Assembly (NCBI GenBank): GCA_902776935.1
Contig: CACYRS010000001.1
Coordinates: 1 to 64,000, forward strand
Direction of reading: 5' to 3'
DNA from: an uncultured Prevotellaceae bacterium
Lineage (GTDB): Bacteria; Bacteroidota; Bacteroidia; Bacteroidales; Bacteroidaceae
DNA length: 64,000 nt
Below are positions 26,521 to 34,563 of the stretch, in pieces. Numbering within the stretch: the stretch's first letter is position 1; the number at the start of each line of letters is the position of its first letter. Under the pieces are notes generated by a model that worked only from the letters and a program-made list of their open reading frames with translations, had not been told where the DNA came from and did no database searches. The position numbers and the translations under genes are program-made.

Positions 26521-27422
26521 ATCTTAGTGGCTTTAAGGAAACGTAGTTTACCATATTGGTCTTCTCTCAGTTCTGTATGTCTGAATCCCAAATCGAGGAG
26601 CATCGACTCTGTATCCCCAGCATAGATGGGATTGAGCTCAAAAAACAACATTCCATCGGGCTTTAGGGCCTCAATAGCATATTTTGCGATAGCCCTATAA
26701 AAGAGCAGCGGATCATTGTCAGGAACAAATAATGCCAGATGCGGCTCATGTTCAAGAACATTTTTCTCCATCGACACCTTCTCCTTGTCGCAGATATAAG
26801 GCGGATTGCTCACTATTATATCGTACTCATTGGAAGGGATATGGAAGAGAGTTGGAATGGTGTTGGAAGAGGAAAGTATATCCCTCTTCTCAAATGTAAC
26901 GTCGGCTCCGAGAGCCTTAGCATTCTCTTGAGCGATTTGCAATGCATCATCGGAAATATCCCAAGCTGTAACTTTTGCCTTTGGCATCTCCAAAGCCAGA
27001 GTAATTGCTATACACCCGCTACCCGTTCCGATATCAATTATCTCACATGGGGATACCTCACATGGGGACAGGCACTCTGTGAGATTCGGCCTCACAAGGT
27101 GTCTGTCCCCATGTGAGGTGATCCAGCGGCAAAGCTCTGCTGTTTCAGGGCGCGGGATTAGTACTCCAGGGGCCACATGGAACTGTCGTCCACAGAAATC
27201 TGCTACACCAATGACATACTGCACCGGTTCGCCTTTTTCGAGACGGAGCATAATTTTTTCCAGTTCTTCTTGGTCATCTGCAGATAATTCACTAACTTTG
27301 CCGCAAAGAATATCGGTGAACGACAAACCGAAGCGCACGTCAAGCACCCAACGGACGATGGCTTTCGCCTCGTCAGCATCATAAAGTGATGATAGTCTGT
27401 GCCAAGAGTCTTCGTATGTCAT
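26517..27422 (-). CDS. prmC: Peptide chain release factor glutamine methyltransferase PrmC carrying an in-frame palindrome insertion
   Basis: The 301-residue protein methylates the GGQ glutamine of release factors. Visible features are RPETAELCRWI, the SAM-binding loop IIDIGTGSGCIAI and the catalytic NPPY (IIVSNPPYICDKEK). The ATG at 27422 (MTYEDSWHRLS) is chosen because the promoter ends at 27431; the open frame continues upstream to 27515 only through promoter DNA. Between RWI and IIDIGTG there are about 26 residues of unusual composition, including SPCEVSPCE. They are encoded by a 63-bp DNA palindrome plus a partial copy, giving a longer linker than expected between the N-terminal and catalytic domains. 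Probably still functional since the frame is open. Confidence 0.92.
   Translation of the reverse strand: MTYEDSWHRLSSLYDADEAKAIVRWVLDVRFGLSFTDILCGKVSELSADDQEELEKIMLRLEKGEPVQYVIGVADFCGRQFHVAPGVLIPRPETAELCRWITSHGDRHLVRPNLTECLSPCEVSPCEIIDIGTGSGCIAITLALEMPKAKVTAWDISDDALQIAQENAKALGADVTFEKRDILSSSNTIPTLFHIPSNEYDIIVSNPPYICDKEKVSMEKNVLEHEPHLALFVPDNDPLLFYRAIAKYAIEALKPDGMLFFELNPIYAGDTESMLLDLGFRHTELREDQYGKLRFLKATKI
27042..27118. repeat. REP-like palindrome inserted inside prmC
   Basis: Arms of 19 bp (27056-27074 and 27100-27118, containing CTCACATGGGGACAG) are reverse complements with one mismatch. An inner TGTGAG/CTCACA stem sits between them. A partial third copy of the arm (CTCACATGGGGA) begins at 27042, 15 bp ahead. 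Confidence 0.85.
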
Positions 27423-27430
27423 AGTGGGTG

Positions 27431-27463
27431 CAAAGATACAAAAAATAAATGATAACTGACAAA
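27431..27463 (-). promoter_or_regulatory. prmC promoter, nearly leaderless
   Basis: On the minus strand TTTG (27463-27460), a 21-bp spacer and TATCTTTG (27438-27431) form a full promoter. The ATG follows after only 8 nt. Confidence 0.65.
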
Positions 27464-27480
27464 CGATAAATGAAATTTTT

Positions 27481-28413
27481 ATGAACGACGACGAGAAATA
27501 TATGCTCAGATGCATCCAGTTGGCGAAGAACGGTCAGCAGAATGCTAAGCCCAATCCGATGGTGGGGGCTGTGATTGTGAGTGCTGATGGACAAATCATT
27601 GGCGAGGGCTATCATGTGAGATGTGGTGAGGGCCATGCTGAGGTGAATGCCTTTGCCTCTGTACGCCCAGAGGATGAGATCCTGTTGCCAGAATCCACTA
27701 TTTACGTCTCACTTGAGCCTTGTTCGCATTATGGAAAGACTCCTCCATGTGCCGACCTTATTATTAAGAAAGGTGTTCGTCGAGTAGTGGTGGGTTGCAT
27801 CGATGAATTCGCAGAGGTTCAGGGTCGTGGAATACAGAAGCTGCGTGATGCCGGTATTGCAGTAGAGGTAGGTGTTCTCGAAGAGGAATGTAAGGCCTTA
27901 AACCGTCGTTTTTTCACATTTCATCGGGAAAAGCGGCCTTATATCATACTGAAATGGGCACAGACAGCCAACGGTTTTATCGATGACAATTTCCAAGCTG
28001 CCAAGATTTCCAACGACTTCACCTCCATGCTCTCACATAAGCTCCGTGCTGAGGAGGATGCTATCCTCGTAGGTCGTGTCACAGATGAACGGGAGCATCC
28101 ACAACTGAATGTGCGTCATTGGAACGGTTCAGATCCCAAGCGCCTTGTCATCGACCATCAGCATCCGCTGAACCTTGAGAGTCTTCATTCGCATAACATA
28201 CAGTCGCTTATCGTTGAGGGCGGTGCCGAGACATTGCGCTCATTCCTTATGCAGAACCTCTGGGACGAGATCCGCGTTGAGACAAACACCACGATGACTG
28301 TATCCGGTGGAACAAGAGCCCCACAGATTCCTGCGAATGCGAAGGTCGTTTCTTCGCAAAAATTCGATAACAATATTATTCTGCTGTACCGTCCAGAGAA
28401 GTCTGCACAGTAA
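27481..28413 (+). CDS. ribD: Bifunctional riboflavin biosynthesis protein RibD (deaminase/reductase)
   Basis: The 310-residue enzyme catalyses two steps of riboflavin synthesis. The N-terminal deaminase (about 1-145) has the zinc motif HAE (GEGHAEVNAF) and PCSHYGKTPPC. The C-terminal reductase (about 148-310) starts KRPYIILKWAQTANGFIDD. It is somewhat shorter than E. coli RibD (367 residues); the shortening lies in the reductase half, where SLIVEGGAETL is present. It diverges from prmC with 58 bp between start codons, and no clear plus-strand -7 box is visible. Its stop is 1 bp from the stop of the opposing RNase H-like gene. Confidence 0.93.
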   Translation: MNDDEKYMLRCIQLAKNGQQNAKPNPMVGAVIVSADGQIIGEGYHVRCGEGHAEVNAFASVRPEDEILLPESTIYVSLEPCSHYGKTPPCADLIIKKGVRRVVVGCIDEFAEVQGRGIQKLRDAGIAVEVGVLEEECKALNRRFFTFHREKRPYIILKWAQTANGFIDDNFQAAKISNDFTSMLSHKLRAEEDAILVGRVTDEREHPQLNVRHWNGSDPKRLVIDHQHPLNLESLHSHNIQSLIVEGGAETLRSFLMQNLWDEIRVETNTTMTVSGGTRAPQIPANAKVVSSQKFDNNIILLYRPEKSAQ

Positions 28414-28414
28414 T

Positions 28415-28888
28415 TTACTTCCTTCCGAAATCTGCCGGAACCTCACCCCATTTCTGTGTCTCCCACTTAATTATGGGGTTACGGAAATTATGCGTCTGTA
28501 GCCAGTTTTCGGCTCGAAGGATAATCTGGTATAGTTTTTCCGTCTGTGGTGTGCGTTCAAGTTTGGTCTTACACTTTCGTTTCTGAACCCAGAGAATGGC
28601 ATTGTAAGAATCGCTATAAATGGTTTTATTGTGCAGGCCCTGTTGCCAACATAGAGCAAGGGCATGGACGATAGCCAGGAACTCCCCGATATTATTAGTC
28701 CCGTGAACAGGCCCGTAGTGGAACACCCGTGCTCCTGTAGCGAGGTCGATGGCCTGATATTCCATTGGTCCTGGGTTTCCAGAGCAGGCGGCATCCACCG
28801 CCCACGCGTCTGCCCTCACCTCAGGAGGCAAGGGCAAAACGGTGTCGTGTCTGTAATCTGGAGGATTCTGGATATTCATATTAGGCAT
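28415..28888 (-). CDS. Ribonuclease H family protein
   Basis: The 157-residue protein has an RNase H fold with a candidate catalytic set: Asp in AVDAACSGNPG (about 31), Glu in GEFLAIVHAL (about 68), Asp in TIYSDSYNAI (about 93) and Asp in VPADFGRK near the end. RNases HI cut RNA in RNA-DNA hybrids. It lacks an N-terminal hybrid-binding domain. The last motif, ADFGR, is typical of the Bacteroidetes type. It is convergent with ribD and just downstream of argS on the same strand, 29 bp apart, so it may be cotranscribed with argS. Confidence 0.85.
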   Translation of the reverse strand: MPNMNIQNPPDYRHDTVLPLPPEVRADAWAVDAACSGNPGPMEYQAIDLATGARVFHYGPVHGTNNIGEFLAIVHALALCWQQGLHNKTIYSDSYNAILWVQKRKCKTKLERTPQTEKLYQIILRAENWLQTHNFRNPIIKWETQKWGEVPADFGRK

Positions 28889-28917
28889 TCCCAGGATGAA
28901 ATAGGAATTTCAATGAA

Positions 28918-30702
28918 TTACATGCGCTCAGGAACCTCGATGCCGAGGAGGCCCATGCCGTTCTTGATAATCTTAGCCACATTCTTGGCAAGCATCAGAC
29001 GGATAGCCTTCTTTTGCTCATCGGGCTCATTAAGGATGCTGTAGTCGTGGTAGAACTGGTTGAACACCTTGGTAAGCTCGTAGCAGTAGTTTGCGATACC
29101 GCTTGGAGAGTAATCCTTACCAGCCTGTTCTACAGCAGCTCCAAACTCGTTCATCTTCTGAACCAGCTCCACCTCCTTTTCAGCCAGCGCAACCTGAGTT
29201 GCAGCAGGCTTCAAGCCCTCAGCCTCAGCCTTGCGCAGGATACTACGGATACGAGCATAGGTATACTGGATGAAAGGACCTGTATTTCCGTTGAAATCGA
29301 TACTTTCCTCTGGATTGAAGAGCATGTTCTTACGAGCATCGACCTTCAGGATGAAGTACTTCAGGGCACCCATACCCACGATACGGGCAATCTCACGACG
29401 CTCCTCTTCGGTCATATCATCGAATTTGCCCAGTTCCATCGAGGTCTTATAGGCATCTTCAACCATCAGTGCCATCAGGTCGTCAGCATCAACTACCGTT
29501 CCCTCACGGCTCTTCATCTTACCGTTTGGCAGTTCCACCATACCGTAAGAGAAGTGTGTCAGTTCCTTACCCCACTTGAAGCCCAGACGGTCGAGCAGGA
29601 TTGAGAGCACCTGGAAGTGATAGTTCTGCTCATTGCCCACTACATAGATCATCTTGTCGATGGGATAATCCTGGAAACGCATCTCGGCAGTACCGATATC
29701 CTGTGTCATATATACTGAGGTGCCATCAGAACGCAGAAGAAGTTTCTGGTCGAGACCTTCATTGGTGAGGTCAGCCCATACAGAATTGTCCTCGTGGCGC
29801 TCGAAGAGTCCCTTGGCGAGACCCTCCTCCACCTTTGCCTTACCCTTCAGATAGGTCTGGCTCTCGTAGTATATCTTATCAAACGATACACCCATCTTCT
29901 TGTAGGTCTCATCGAAACCGGCATATACCCAGTTGTTCATCTTCTCCCAAAGGGCACGAACCTCAGGGTCGTTCTGTTCCCATTTCACCAGCATCTCGTG
30001 AGCCTCCTTGATGAGTGGAGCCTCCTGCTTGGCTTTCTCTTCGTCCATACCCTGGGCAACGAGTTCCTTTATCTCCTCACGATAATGCTTGTCGAAGGCT
30101 ACATAGTAGTCGCCGATAAGGTGGTCGCCCTTCTTGCCAGAAGACTCTGGAGTCTCACCATTGCCGTATTTCAGCCAGGCGAGCATCGACTTACAGATGT
30201 GGATACCACGATCGTTTACAATATTGGTCTTCACCACCTTGTTGCCATTAGCCTCCATAATCTGTGCCAGACTCCAACCCAGCAGGTTGTTACGTACATG
30301 ACCCAAATGCAGGGGTTTGTTGGTATTAGGCGATGAGTATTCTATCATCACGAGAGGAGAGTTGTCACCGGCCTTCTTCATTCCGAAGTTGTCGTCGGCA
30401 TCGATGGCACTGAGCAAATCCACCCATGCACCATCACCGATGCTCAGGTTCAGGAAGCCCTTCACCACATTAAACTTCTCCACTGCCGAACAGTTGTTCA
30501 CCAGATATTCGCCAATCTCCTGTGCTGTCTGCTCAGGACTCTTCTTGGCAGCTTTTACGAAAGGAAAAACCACCAGTGTCAGGTTTCCCTCAAACTCACT
30601 TCTTGTCTTCTGCAGCTGCAGCATCTTCTCTGTGGCGTCCATGCCATAGAGAGCCTTCACGGCATCACCCGCAGCCTTGCTAATCAATGCTTCAATATTC
30701 AT
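28918..30702 (-). CDS. argS: Arginyl-tRNA synthetase
   Basis: This 594-residue class I synthetase charges tRNA-Arg. It has the N-terminal additional domain (about 1-110), the HIGH-like motif HLGHVRNN (about residues 133-140), a KMSKS-like loop KMKSREGTVV (about 393-402) and the C-terminal anticodon-binding helices ending LGIEVPERM. The length and order match bacterial ArgRS. Its promoter is back to back with that of the symporter gene. Confidence 0.97.
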   Translation of the reverse strand: MNIEALISKAAGDAVKALYGMDATEKMLQLQKTRSEFEGNLTLVVFPFVKAAKKSPEQTAQEIGEYLVNNCSAVEKFNVVKGFLNLSIGDGAWVDLLSAIDADDNFGMKKAGDNSPLVMIEYSSPNTNKPLHLGHVRNNLLGWSLAQIMEANGNKVVKTNIVNDRGIHICKSMLAWLKYGNGETPESSGKKGDHLIGDYYVAFDKHYREEIKELVAQGMDEEKAKQEAPLIKEAHEMLVKWEQNDPEVRALWEKMNNWVYAGFDETYKKMGVSFDKIYYESQTYLKGKAKVEEGLAKGLFERHEDNSVWADLTNEGLDQKLLLRSDGTSVYMTQDIGTAEMRFQDYPIDKMIYVVGNEQNYHFQVLSILLDRLGFKWGKELTHFSYGMVELPNGKMKSREGTVVDADDLMALMVEDAYKTSMELGKFDDMTEEERREIARIVGMGALKYFILKVDARKNMLFNPEESIDFNGNTGPFIQYTYARIRSILRKAEAEGLKPAATQVALAEKEVELVQKMNEFGAAVEQAGKDYSPSGIANYCYELTKVFNQFYHDYSILNEPDEQKKAIRLMLAKNVAKIIKNGMGLLGIEVPERM

Positions 30703-30734
30703 TGGTATACCTTAATATATTTCGAAATCGGGTG

Positions 30735-30766
30735 CAAAGGTACGAATAAGTGAGAAGAAAACCAAA
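30735..30766 (-). promoter_or_regulatory. argS promoter
   Basis: TTTG (30766-30763 minus) and TACCTTTG (30742-30735 minus) are 20 bp apart. The leader to the ATG at 30702 is about 30 nt. Only 5 bp separate this -33 box from that of the divergent symporter promoter. Confidence 0.7.
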
Positions 30767-30771
30767 AGTTT

Positions 30772-30803
30772 TTTGGCTTTTTCCGAAATTCGCGTTATCT
30801 TTG
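30772..30803 (+). promoter_or_regulatory. Symporter promoter, nearly leaderless
   Basis: TTTG (30772-30775), a 20-bp spacer and TATCTTTG (30796-30803) form a complete promoter. The chosen ATG at 30812 follows after 8 nt. Confidence 0.65.
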
Positions 30804-30811
30804 CAGCCCGA

Positions 30812-32236
30812 ATGAGCATATTAATCACTGTCATAGCATATTTCGCCATACTCTATGGCATCAGTCACCTCACGAGAGGCAAGGCTGACAACAACACCTT
30901 TTTCCGTGCCAATCGCCGTGCCCCGTGGTATATGGTAGCCTTCGGAATGGTGGGAGCCTCGATATCCGGAGTGACGTTTGTCTCTGTGCCGGGAATGGTA
31001 CTGACCTCGCAGATGACCTATCTGCAGATGTGCATGGGATTCATCGTGGGATATATCGCGATAGCGTTTGTGCTGTTACCGCTTTATTATCGCCTGCAGC
31101 TTACGAGCATATATACCTACTTAGGCCAACGGCTGGGCAACCGTTCCTATCTTACCGGAGCCTGGTTCTTCCTGATTTCCAAGATGATAGGTGCTGCAGT
31201 GAGGTTCTATGTGGTTTGTATCATCCTCCAACAGTTTGTGTTCGACCCGGCAGGTATCCCATTTGCCGTCAATGTCATAGGAATGGTAACGCTCATATGG
31301 CTCTATACCCGTAGAGGGGGTATCGGCACGCTGGTATTCACCGATACCTTCCAGACCATCTGTCTTTTTACAGCCTTAGTGCTGATAATCATGGAGGCAA
31401 TCAGCCAAATGAATCTCTCTGTTGGCGAGGCCGTAAGAGTAATCTCAGATAGTCCTATGAGCCGCATCTTCGTGTTCGACGACTGGGTATCGCCTCATAA
31501 TTTCTGGAAGCAGTTTCTCAGCGGTGCCTTTATCGCCATCGTGATGACAGGTCTCGATCAGGATATGATGCAGAAGAATCTGACTATCAAGACATTGAAG
31601 GATGCTCAGAAAGACATGTGTACCTATGGTGTCGCATTCGTCCCGGCCAACCTCCTCTTCCTTGCCTTAGGTGTCCTCATGGCCATCCTTGCAGGCGACA
31701 TCACAGGCCTTAAAGGCGACGAGTTATTGCCAGGTTTCGTTCAGAGCGCAGCTGATTATCATTTATCCTTTATCATTTATCATTTGTTTATTCTCGGTAT
31801 CCTGGCAGCATCGTTCTCCAGCGCCGACTCAGCACTCACAGCCCTGACCACCTGTTACTGTGTAGACATCCGACGACAGTCAGGTAACGAATCACTTCGC
31901 AAACGGATGCACATTGCCATCTGTGTCGTGTTTGTGATCTTCATCATACTCTTCCGTGCCATCAATTCCACATCACTCATCGATGCCATCTATACTATAG
32001 CATCGTATACCTACGGCCCGCTGCTGGGACTCTTCTCCTTTGGTCTCTTCACCCATCGCAAACCAAAGGACAAGCTTGTGCCTTATATCTGCATAGCCTC
32101 TCCCTTGCTTTGCTATGCTCTCGATGTGGCAACCCAACAACTTTGGGGTTACCGTTTTGGCTATGAGCTCCTGATGCTCAACGGCCTACTGACATTCTCC
32201 GGCCTCTGGATCAGTTCTCTTTACTCGAATCGGTAA
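30812..32236 (+). CDS. Sodium:solute symporter family (SSS) transporter
   Basis: The 474-residue inner-membrane protein has about 12-13 helices and the SSS pattern: YGISHLTRGKADNNTFFRANR near the start, VGASISGVTFVSVPG (about residues 48-62) and AASFSSADSALTALTT near residue 335, which forms the sodium site. Family members import sugars, sialic acid, amino acids or vitamins with sodium; the substrate cannot be read here. The start at 30812 follows the promoter; an upstream ATG at 30773 lies in promoter DNA. Residues 314-325 (DYHLSFIIYHLF) are encoded by a dispersed repeat identical over 28 bp to one in the third GH43 gene, though read in another frame. Confidence 0.88.
   Translation: MSILITVIAYFAILYGISHLTRGKADNNTFFRANRRAPWYMVAFGMVGASISGVTFVSVPGMVLTSQMTYLQMCMGFIVGYIAIAFVLLPLYYRLQLTSIYTYLGQRLGNRSYLTGAWFFLISKMIGAAVRFYVVCIILQQFVFDPAGIPFAVNVIGMVTLIWLYTRRGGIGTLVFTDTFQTICLFTALVLIIMEAISQMNLSVGEAVRVISDSPMSRIFVFDDWVSPHNFWKQFLSGAFIAIVMTGLDQDMMQKNLTIKTLKDAQKDMCTYGVAFVPANLLFLALGVLMAILAGDITGLKGDELLPGFVQSAADYHLSFIIYHLFILGILAASFSSADSALTALTTCYCVDIRRQSGNESLRKRMHIAICVVFVIFIILFRAINSTSLIDAIYTIASYTYGPLLGLFSFGLFTHRKPKDKLVPYICIASPLLCYALDVATQQLWGYRFGYELLMLNGLLTFSGLWISSLYSNR
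31756..31783. repeat. 28-bp dispersed repeat copy inside the symporter gene
   Basis: These 28 bases (TTATCATTTATCC followed by another TTATCATTTATC-type unit) are identical to 21351-21378 in the third GH43 gene. The flanking bases differ, and the two copies are translated in different frames. Confidence 0.85.
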
Positions 32237-32240
32237 GGTA

Positions 32241-33125
32241 TCAGCAGCTTGTAACGTTTGTCCGATATTCAGAGGGAGACATACCTACAATCTTAGAGAA
32301 CATACGGGAAAAGTAGAAGGGGTCCTCTATACCTATCTTATAACATATCTGATTTATCTTCATATCTGTTTCCCTTAACATCTTACAGGCATATTCCACC
32401 TTCATCTGGTTGAAATACGCCAAAGGGCTCACTCCCTTCTGGTGTCGGAAGAGTTGTGAGAAATGGCTCTGTGAATAGCCCACATAGCGGATGACATCGG
32501 CTAGTTTTATACGATTTCCGATGTTCTCCTGCATATAGTGTACGGCAGCATCGACCACATTCTGATTATCAAGGTTAATAGTCTTGCTTCTTCGGAACTG
32601 GCCCAGATATCTCATTGAAGCCAAGAAATGATGGAGCAGGCTTGAGGCATAGCGCAAATCTTCTATCTCCTCGCCAGCCTGAAGCGTGGAGATTATCTCT
32701 TCGAAGATACCTATTCGGTCACTGATGCGGGAGTTTAAGGCAATGTTGATATCATTAGGTTTCTGCATACCCTCGGCAAAGATGGATGCATGTTCACCAC
32801 GGAAATGTACCCAGTAGATAGTCCACCACTCCTTAGCACCATAGATATGAGGCTGACCTGCAGGCAAGATAAAAAACTGGTTTTTACTGACCTGGTACTC
32901 CTTTCCATTCAACTGATACCATCCATTACCGTCTACACAGTAAATAAGCACATATTGATCTATGGCCTTTTTACGTTCACGATAGTGATTGGTGGCATTA
33001 GGGTAATAGCCAATGTCTGTTACGAACAAGCTGGATGCCAGTTCGTCGTGCTCAGCCATCGCAACCACCATCGGTGGCAACACTACCGATTGCTCGCCTC
33101 TAAAACCGTCTTTCTGCTTTACCAT
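32241..33125 (-). CDS. AraC family transcriptional regulator with cupin-like sensor domain
   Basis: This 294-residue cytosolic regulator has an N-terminal AraC-like ligand-binding cupin (about 30-160; NQFFILPAGQPHIYGAKEWWTIYWVHF-type strands) and a C-terminal double helix-turn-helix (about 190-290; YVGYSQSHFSQLFRHQKGVSPLAYF and YKIGIEDPFYFSRMFSKIVGMSPSEYR). It probably senses a small sugar. It is divergent from the MFS sugar porter, 141 bp away, and convergent with the symporter, so it most likely controls one or both. The ATG at 33125 lies 4 nt after its -7 box; the ATG at 33152 is upstream of the box and rejected. Confidence 0.9.
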   Translation of the reverse strand: MVKQKDGFRGEQSVVLPPMVVAMAEHDELASSLFVTDIGYYPNATNHYRERKKAIDQYVLIYCVDGNGWYQLNGKEYQVSKNQFFILPAGQPHIYGAKEWWTIYWVHFRGEHASIFAEGMQKPNDINIALNSRISDRIGIFEEIISTLQAGEEIEDLRYASSLLHHFLASMRYLGQFRRSKTINLDNQNVVDAAVHYMQENIGNRIKLADVIRYVGYSQSHFSQLFRHQKGVSPLAYFNQMKVEYACKMLRETDMKINQICYKIGIEDPFYFSRMFSKIVGMSPSEYRTNVTSC

Positions 33126-33129
33126 GGTG

Positions 33130-33161
33130 CAAATATAGACAAAAGAACCCAAAACTCCAAA
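33130..33161 (-). promoter_or_regulatory. araC-type regulator promoter, leaderless candidate
   Basis: On the minus strand TTTG (33161-33158), 20 bp, then TATATTTG (33137-33130). The ATG begins after only 4 nt, so the transcript start should coincide with the A of the start codon. Confidence 0.7.
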
Positions 33162-33232
33162 TTTTCGGAAGGAAAATAATATTGTCCATCAAAATAAGAA
33201 GATTTTCTATGGGAGCATATTGATATTTGCCG

Positions 33233-33240
33233 TACCTTTG
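33233..33240 (+). promoter_or_regulatory. -7 box of the sugar porter operon
   Basis: TACCTTTG fits the -7 consensus and is 26 nt before the ATG at 33267. No TTTG is present at the -33 position, which suggests dependence on an activator such as the divergent AraC protein. Confidence 0.55.
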
Positions 33241-33266
33241 CACCAGAATTCAAAACGTAAACAACA

Positions 33267-34559
33267 ATGAGTAACTACAACAAAGGATTTCTTTATTTTA
33301 TCTGCTCCGTATCGGCCATGGGCGGACTGCTCTTTGGTTACGACTGGGTAGTGATAGGAGGCGCAAAGCCGTTCTATGAATTATACTTCGCCATCAGCGA
33401 CTCGCCACTGATGCAAGGTGTGGCTATGACGACAGCCTTGGTGGGTTGTCTGGTTGGAGCAATGGTGGCAGGTTCGGCTGCCGACAAGTATGGTCGTAAG
33501 CCGTTGCTTATGCTGTCTGCGGTTCTGTTTACCGTATCGGCAATAGCAACTGGACTTTTTAATGACTTCACCTTATTTAATATCGCGCGTTTCATAGGAG
33601 GTGTTGGCATAGGTGTAGCCTCAGCCCTGGCTCCTATGTATATCGCTGAGGTTAGTCCTGCAGAGATTCGCGGACGTATGGTAAGTCTTAACCAGATGAC
33701 CATCGTACTTGGAATCCTTTCTGCCCAGATAGTAAATATGCTGTTGGCCAGAGACACAACGGTTGCAGAGAGTCAGGCATGGAATATTGAATGGGGCTGG
33801 CGATGGATGTTCTGGGCAGAGACACTGCCTGCAGCCCTGTTCCTGTTGATGAGCTTCTTTATCCCTGAATCACCAGTCTATCTGAAGATGAAGGGCAGTC
33901 AGGGGGACAGGCAAGTGACTACGCCCCTGAGTGAGCTTTTCCAGAATAAATATGGTAAGGTGTTGCTGCTTGGACTCGTGATTGCCGTATTCCAGCAGTG
34001 GTGCGGAACCAATGTAATCTTCAATTATGCTCAGGAGATATTCGTTGGTGCGGGCTTCGACGTCGATGGCATGTTTATCAACATCGTGATAACAGGTATT
34101 GCCAACGTGCTGTTTACTTTCCTCGCACTTTACACCATTGAGAAATGGGGACGTCGCACGCTTATATTGATTGGTGCCGGTGGTTTAGGACTTATCTATC
34201 TCGTACTTGGCACATGCTATTTTATGGGCATGACAGGTTTCCTTATGGTAGCACTTGTGGTGGCAGCCATCTCTGTGTATGCGATGACGCTGGGACCTGT
34301 TACCTGGACACTTTTGGCAGAGATATTCCCAAACCGTGTGAGAGGTATCGCGATGGCAACATGTACATTCGCCCTTTGGGTAGGTTGCTGTACCCTGACT
34401 TTCTCATTCCCATCCATGAATGCAGCCTTGGGTAGCAGTGGTACCTTCTGGATCTACAGCGCCATCTGTATTTGCGCCTTCGTATTCCTGTTGCGCAACT
34501 GTCCAGAGACAAAAGGCAAAAGCCTCGAAGAGTTAGAAAAAGAATTAATAAAGAAATAA
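33267..34559 (+). CDS. MFS sugar porter
   Basis: The 430-residue, 12-helix protein carries sugar porter signatures: GGLLFGYDWVVIGG in helix 1, DKYGRKP after helix 2, RFIGGVGIGVASALAPMYIAEVSPAEIRG-type sequence in helix 4, PESPVYLKMKG after helix 6 and PETKGKSLEELE at the C-terminus. Members such as XylE and AraE move pentoses or hexoses with protons. It starts 107 bp past its regulator promoter and is followed 4 bp later by the DUF5107 gene, so the two form an operon. Arabinose, xylose or galactose are reasonable substrates given neighbouring GH43 and GH35 genes, but this is inference. Confidence 0.9.
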   Translation: MSNYNKGFLYFICSVSAMGGLLFGYDWVVIGGAKPFYELYFAISDSPLMQGVAMTTALVGCLVGAMVAGSAADKYGRKPLLMLSAVLFTVSAIATGLFNDFTLFNIARFIGGVGIGVASALAPMYIAEVSPAEIRGRMVSLNQMTIVLGILSAQIVNMLLARDTTVAESQAWNIEWGWRWMFWAETLPAALFLLMSFFIPESPVYLKMKGSQGDRQVTTPLSELFQNKYGKVLLLGLVIAVFQQWCGTNVIFNYAQEIFVGAGFDVDGMFINIVITGIANVLFTFLALYTIEKWGRRTLILIGAGGLGLIYLVLGTCYFMGMTGFLMVALVVAAISVYAMTLGPVTWTLLAEIFPNRVRGIAMATCTFALWVGCCTLTFSFPSMNAALGSSGTFWIYSAICICAFVFLLRNCPETKGKSLEELEKELIKK

Positions 34560-34563
34560 AAGT

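Noticed and set aside
27423..27515. A membrane-like N-terminal extension of PrmC
   Set aside because: The hydrophobic residues come from translating the promoter and an AT-rich repeat; the ATG at 27422 follows the -7 box and fits the family start.
29014..29604. A 196-residue plus-strand frame opposite argS
   Set aside because: It lies wholly within the argS coding sequence and its composition is that of antisense to a conserved gene.
33160..33230. An AraC operator upstream of the sugar porter
   Set aside because: I looked for direct repeats about 21 bp apart and found only weak similarity (ATTTTCGGAAGG versus ATTTTCTATGGG, about 40 bp apart), not enough to claim a site.
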